Source: Leptobrachium leishanense (Eukaryota > Chordata > Amphibia > Anura > Megophryidae). From it: a stretch of 64,000 nucleotides of DNA. Every line of letters begins with the position of its first letter. Positions within the stretch are counted from its first letter, which is position 1. The stretch is from assembly GCA_009667805.1 (NCBI GenBank), contig CM019068.1:7993733-8057732 (forward strand), in the 5' to 3' direction. Positions 61,975 to 64,000 of this stretch are shown here, one piece after another. A program made the translations under genes and the position numbers. The notes below the pieces were generated by a model that was not told where the DNA came from, did not search any database, and was given only the letters and a program-made list of their open reading frames with translations.

Positions 61975-62280
61975 GACTCTATTCTTAACGGTGTTTTAGG
62001 ATAGATCACTCTTCCCCGTGGAGACAGCTGCTGTTTCCAATCCTAAATATACACCATTATTTAGGAAGAATACATTGCTTTACTATACGCACTGTCCCTA
62101 TTACATCACTTGGATCACTTACTCCCTTGCTAGTGAGGTCATTGTAAAGTATTCACCGCATTGCTCTGATTGTTTTATTTGCACAATTGCTAATTGGTTT
62201 ATAGCAACTAATTGTTTTATAGCCACTATCTAAAATAGTGTTTTATTGCACCATTCTTCTATTGTCAATAAGGCTCCGCC
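61975..62280. other. Non-coding sequence, nothing recognised
   Basis: AT-rich, with no gene or clear repeat. Confidence 0.4.
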
Positions 62281-62470
62281 GGCCGGCTGGGTGGAGTAGA
62301 GGTAACATCACTGCTCTGTGTGGAGAGAGCCTGTGGAGACATGGGTTCGATCCCGGCAAGAGCACCTCTCCAGTAAGTGTCCTTGGGCGAGACACCCAAC
62401 GGTACAGACTCGCCACCTAGGACATACTGAAAAACAGAGAAATCTCAATGTATCCATACCGGTAAAAATC
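62281..62470 (+). mobile_element. tRNA-derived SINE
   Basis: It carries RNA polymerase III promoter boxes: an A-box-like TGGAGTAGAGG (62292-62302) and a perfect B box GGTTCGATCCC (62344-62354), spaced as in a tRNA. A body with GTGTCCTTGGGCGAGACAC follows, typical of frog and fish SINEs, and then an A-rich stretch at 62476-62487. It is not a functional tRNA gene, since it lacks a clean cloverleaf and the discriminator region. Confidence 0.8.
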
Positions 62471-63118
62471 TTTCAAAAAAAAAAAAACGAACACATTCTG
62501 TGTGTCTGTGCGGTACGGACGTACCTTCTGACTGACGGCAAGGTAGTGGCCACACAGTCCGTTTTTTGACTGACTTTTTTTTTGACGGATGTAGTAGGGA
62601 AAATAAATTTAATATGAAAAATATTTTGTCCGTCAAAAATGCTGGGCGTATAAATGCCGTCCATCTGACTACGTTCCATCACTCACACACAAAGCTATAC
62701 GGACGTTGTGGACGCAGCGCACTGTGCGCCCGTTTTAGCGGTTTTACGTTCTTGCCTAACCTGCGTCCGTTTTGCTTCCGCACTTCTGTGCACATGTACT
62801 TCCTGTGTGGGTCTCTATTGATCAGGATTCTATGCTACCACGGACATGAACACTGCACTCATCTGACCCGAGTCTAATACTGTGTCCTTCAGGTTGAACT
62901 ATATTTATACTCAAGTTAACTACATTGAAAAGGTTGGGTTTTTTTTGTTTAATTTTTGCTATATAGCCCAATTTCTGCACTTTCAACAAACTCTATCGCC
63001 CAGCACCTCTTTAAGAGATCACCAGTAATATACACAGTATTAAAAGTATACCATATACCCTGCATTGTCCAGTAGGTGGCGCCAATCCTACACATCCAAG
63101 ATTTATATAATGACCATA
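62471..63118. other. Non-coding sequence, nothing recognised
   Basis: It holds A- and T-runs and scattered CGGACG motifs resembling a decayed inverted-repeat element. No gene is recognised. Confidence 0.4.
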
Positions 63119-64000
63119 TGGTTATAGTGACTGTGTGGTCGCAGTGTGAATATAGTGACTGTGTGGCCGCAGTGTGAATATAGTGACTGTGTGGCCGCTG
63201 TGTGAATATAGTGACTGTGTGGCCGCTGTGTGAATATAGTGACTGTGTGGCCGCAGTGTGAATATAGTGACTGTGTGGCCGCTGTGTGAATATAGTGACT
63301 GTGTGGCCGCAGTGTGAATATAGTGACTGTGTGGCCGCAGTGTGAATATAGTGACTGTGTGGCCGCAGTGTGAATATAGTGACTGTGTGGCCGCTGTGTG
63401 AATATAGTGACGGTGTGGCCGCAGTGTGAATATAGTGACTGTGTGGCCGCAGTGTGAATATAGTGACGGTGTGGCCGCTGTGTGAATATAGTGACGGTGT
63501 GGCCGCTGTGTGAATATAGTGACGGTGTGGCCGCAGTGCGAATATAGTGACGGTGTGAATATAGTGACTGTGTGAATATAGTGACTGTGTGAATATAGTG
63601 ACTGTGTGAATATAGTGACTGTGTGGCCGCAGTGTGAATATAGTGACTGTGTGAATATAGTGACTGTGTGAATATAGTGACTGTGTGAATATAGTGACTG
63701 TGAATATAGTGACGGTGTGGCCGCTGTGTGAATATAGTGACGGTGTGGCCGCTGTGTGAATATAGTGACGGTGTGGCCGCTGTGTGAATATAGTGACGGT
63801 GTGGCCGCTGTGTGAATATAGTGACGGTGTGGCCGCTGTGTGAATATAGTGACGGTGTGGCGCTGTGTGAATATAGTGACGGTGTGGCCGCTGTGTGAAT
63901 ATAGTGACGGTGTGGCGCTGTGTGAATATAGTGACGGTGTGGCCGCTGTGTGAATATAGTGACGGTGTGGTCGCTGTGTGAATATAGGGACTGTGTGGTC
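63119..64000 (+). repeat. Large satellite, 28-bp unit (right part, continues past window)
   Basis: The same unit as 50266-54613. The GACGGTGTGGCCGCTGTGTG variant dominates the right half. The array runs off the end of the window. Confidence 0.97.

Noticed and set aside
62281..62360. A tRNA gene
   Set aside because: The A and B boxes are good but the acceptor stem does not close, and a SINE body with an A-rich tail follows. It is a tRNA-derived SINE.

Overview
This window looks like vertebrate nuclear DNA, most likely from an amphibian (probably a frog or toad). The evidence is one spliced gene with GT-AG introns, the vertebrate endocytic gene NECAP1, set in a very dense mix of transposons: Ngaro and DIRS tyrosine-recombinase retrotransposons, a Ty3/gypsy element with a SCAN-like gag, a second LTR or endogenous-retrovirus-like pol, a Tc1 element, hAT-like and fold-back MITEs, L1-like and Rex1/L2-like LINE ends, and a tRNA-derived SINE. 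The species cannot be named from the sequence. There is no bacterial gene, operon or CRISPR array.

Layout from left to right. 1-3.45 kb: a decayed Ngaro element on the minus strand (RT, RNase H, tyrosine recombinase, SGNH hydrolase), followed by tandem non-coding duplications. 3910-8173: a young, internally deleted Ty3/gypsy element on the minus strand with two 1,097-bp LTRs, a 5-bp target duplication, PBS and PPT. 8.2-12 kb: AT-rich DNA, a minisatellite and small inverted-repeat elements. 12.1-17.1 kb: a second, more complete Ngaro element on the plus strand. 17.1-18.6 kb: two minisatellites. 18.6-20.4 kb: a 5'-truncated non-LTR retrotransposon. 20.4-25.26 kb: an LTR/ERV-like gag-pro-pol remnant on the minus strand. 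25.3-36 kb: four large minisatellites, one of them inside a hAT-like element with an exact 8-bp target duplication. 36,086-49,106: NECAP1 in eight coding exons (273 codons); intron 1 holds a 2.8-kb G-rich minisatellite and a Tc1 copy, and the other introns hold smaller arrays and MITEs. 50.3-54.6 kb and 63.1-64.0 kb: one 28-bp-unit satellite split by an 8.5-kb block. That block is a fold-back element with TTAA at both ends. It carries an L1 3' end and a nearly complete DIRS element whose exact empty site survives in the opposite fold-back arm.

The only clear host protein is NECAP1, a clathrin-coat accessory protein that works with AP-2. Its promoter and first exon form a unique island of about 0.3 kb between two long G-rich minisatellites. 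The other coding regions belong to mobile elements, mostly broken by frameshifts, stops or deletions. The many long open frames in the 25-39 kb and 50-54 kb regions are repeats of short units and are not treated as genes.

I found no convincing new multi-gene system. The observations most worth checking are the DIRS insertion with its preserved empty site, two candidate recoding signals in LTR elements (a run of seven G before a gag stop, and UGA followed by CUAG), the SGNH hydrolase domains kept in both Ngaro copies, and the minisatellite setting of the NECAP1 promoter.
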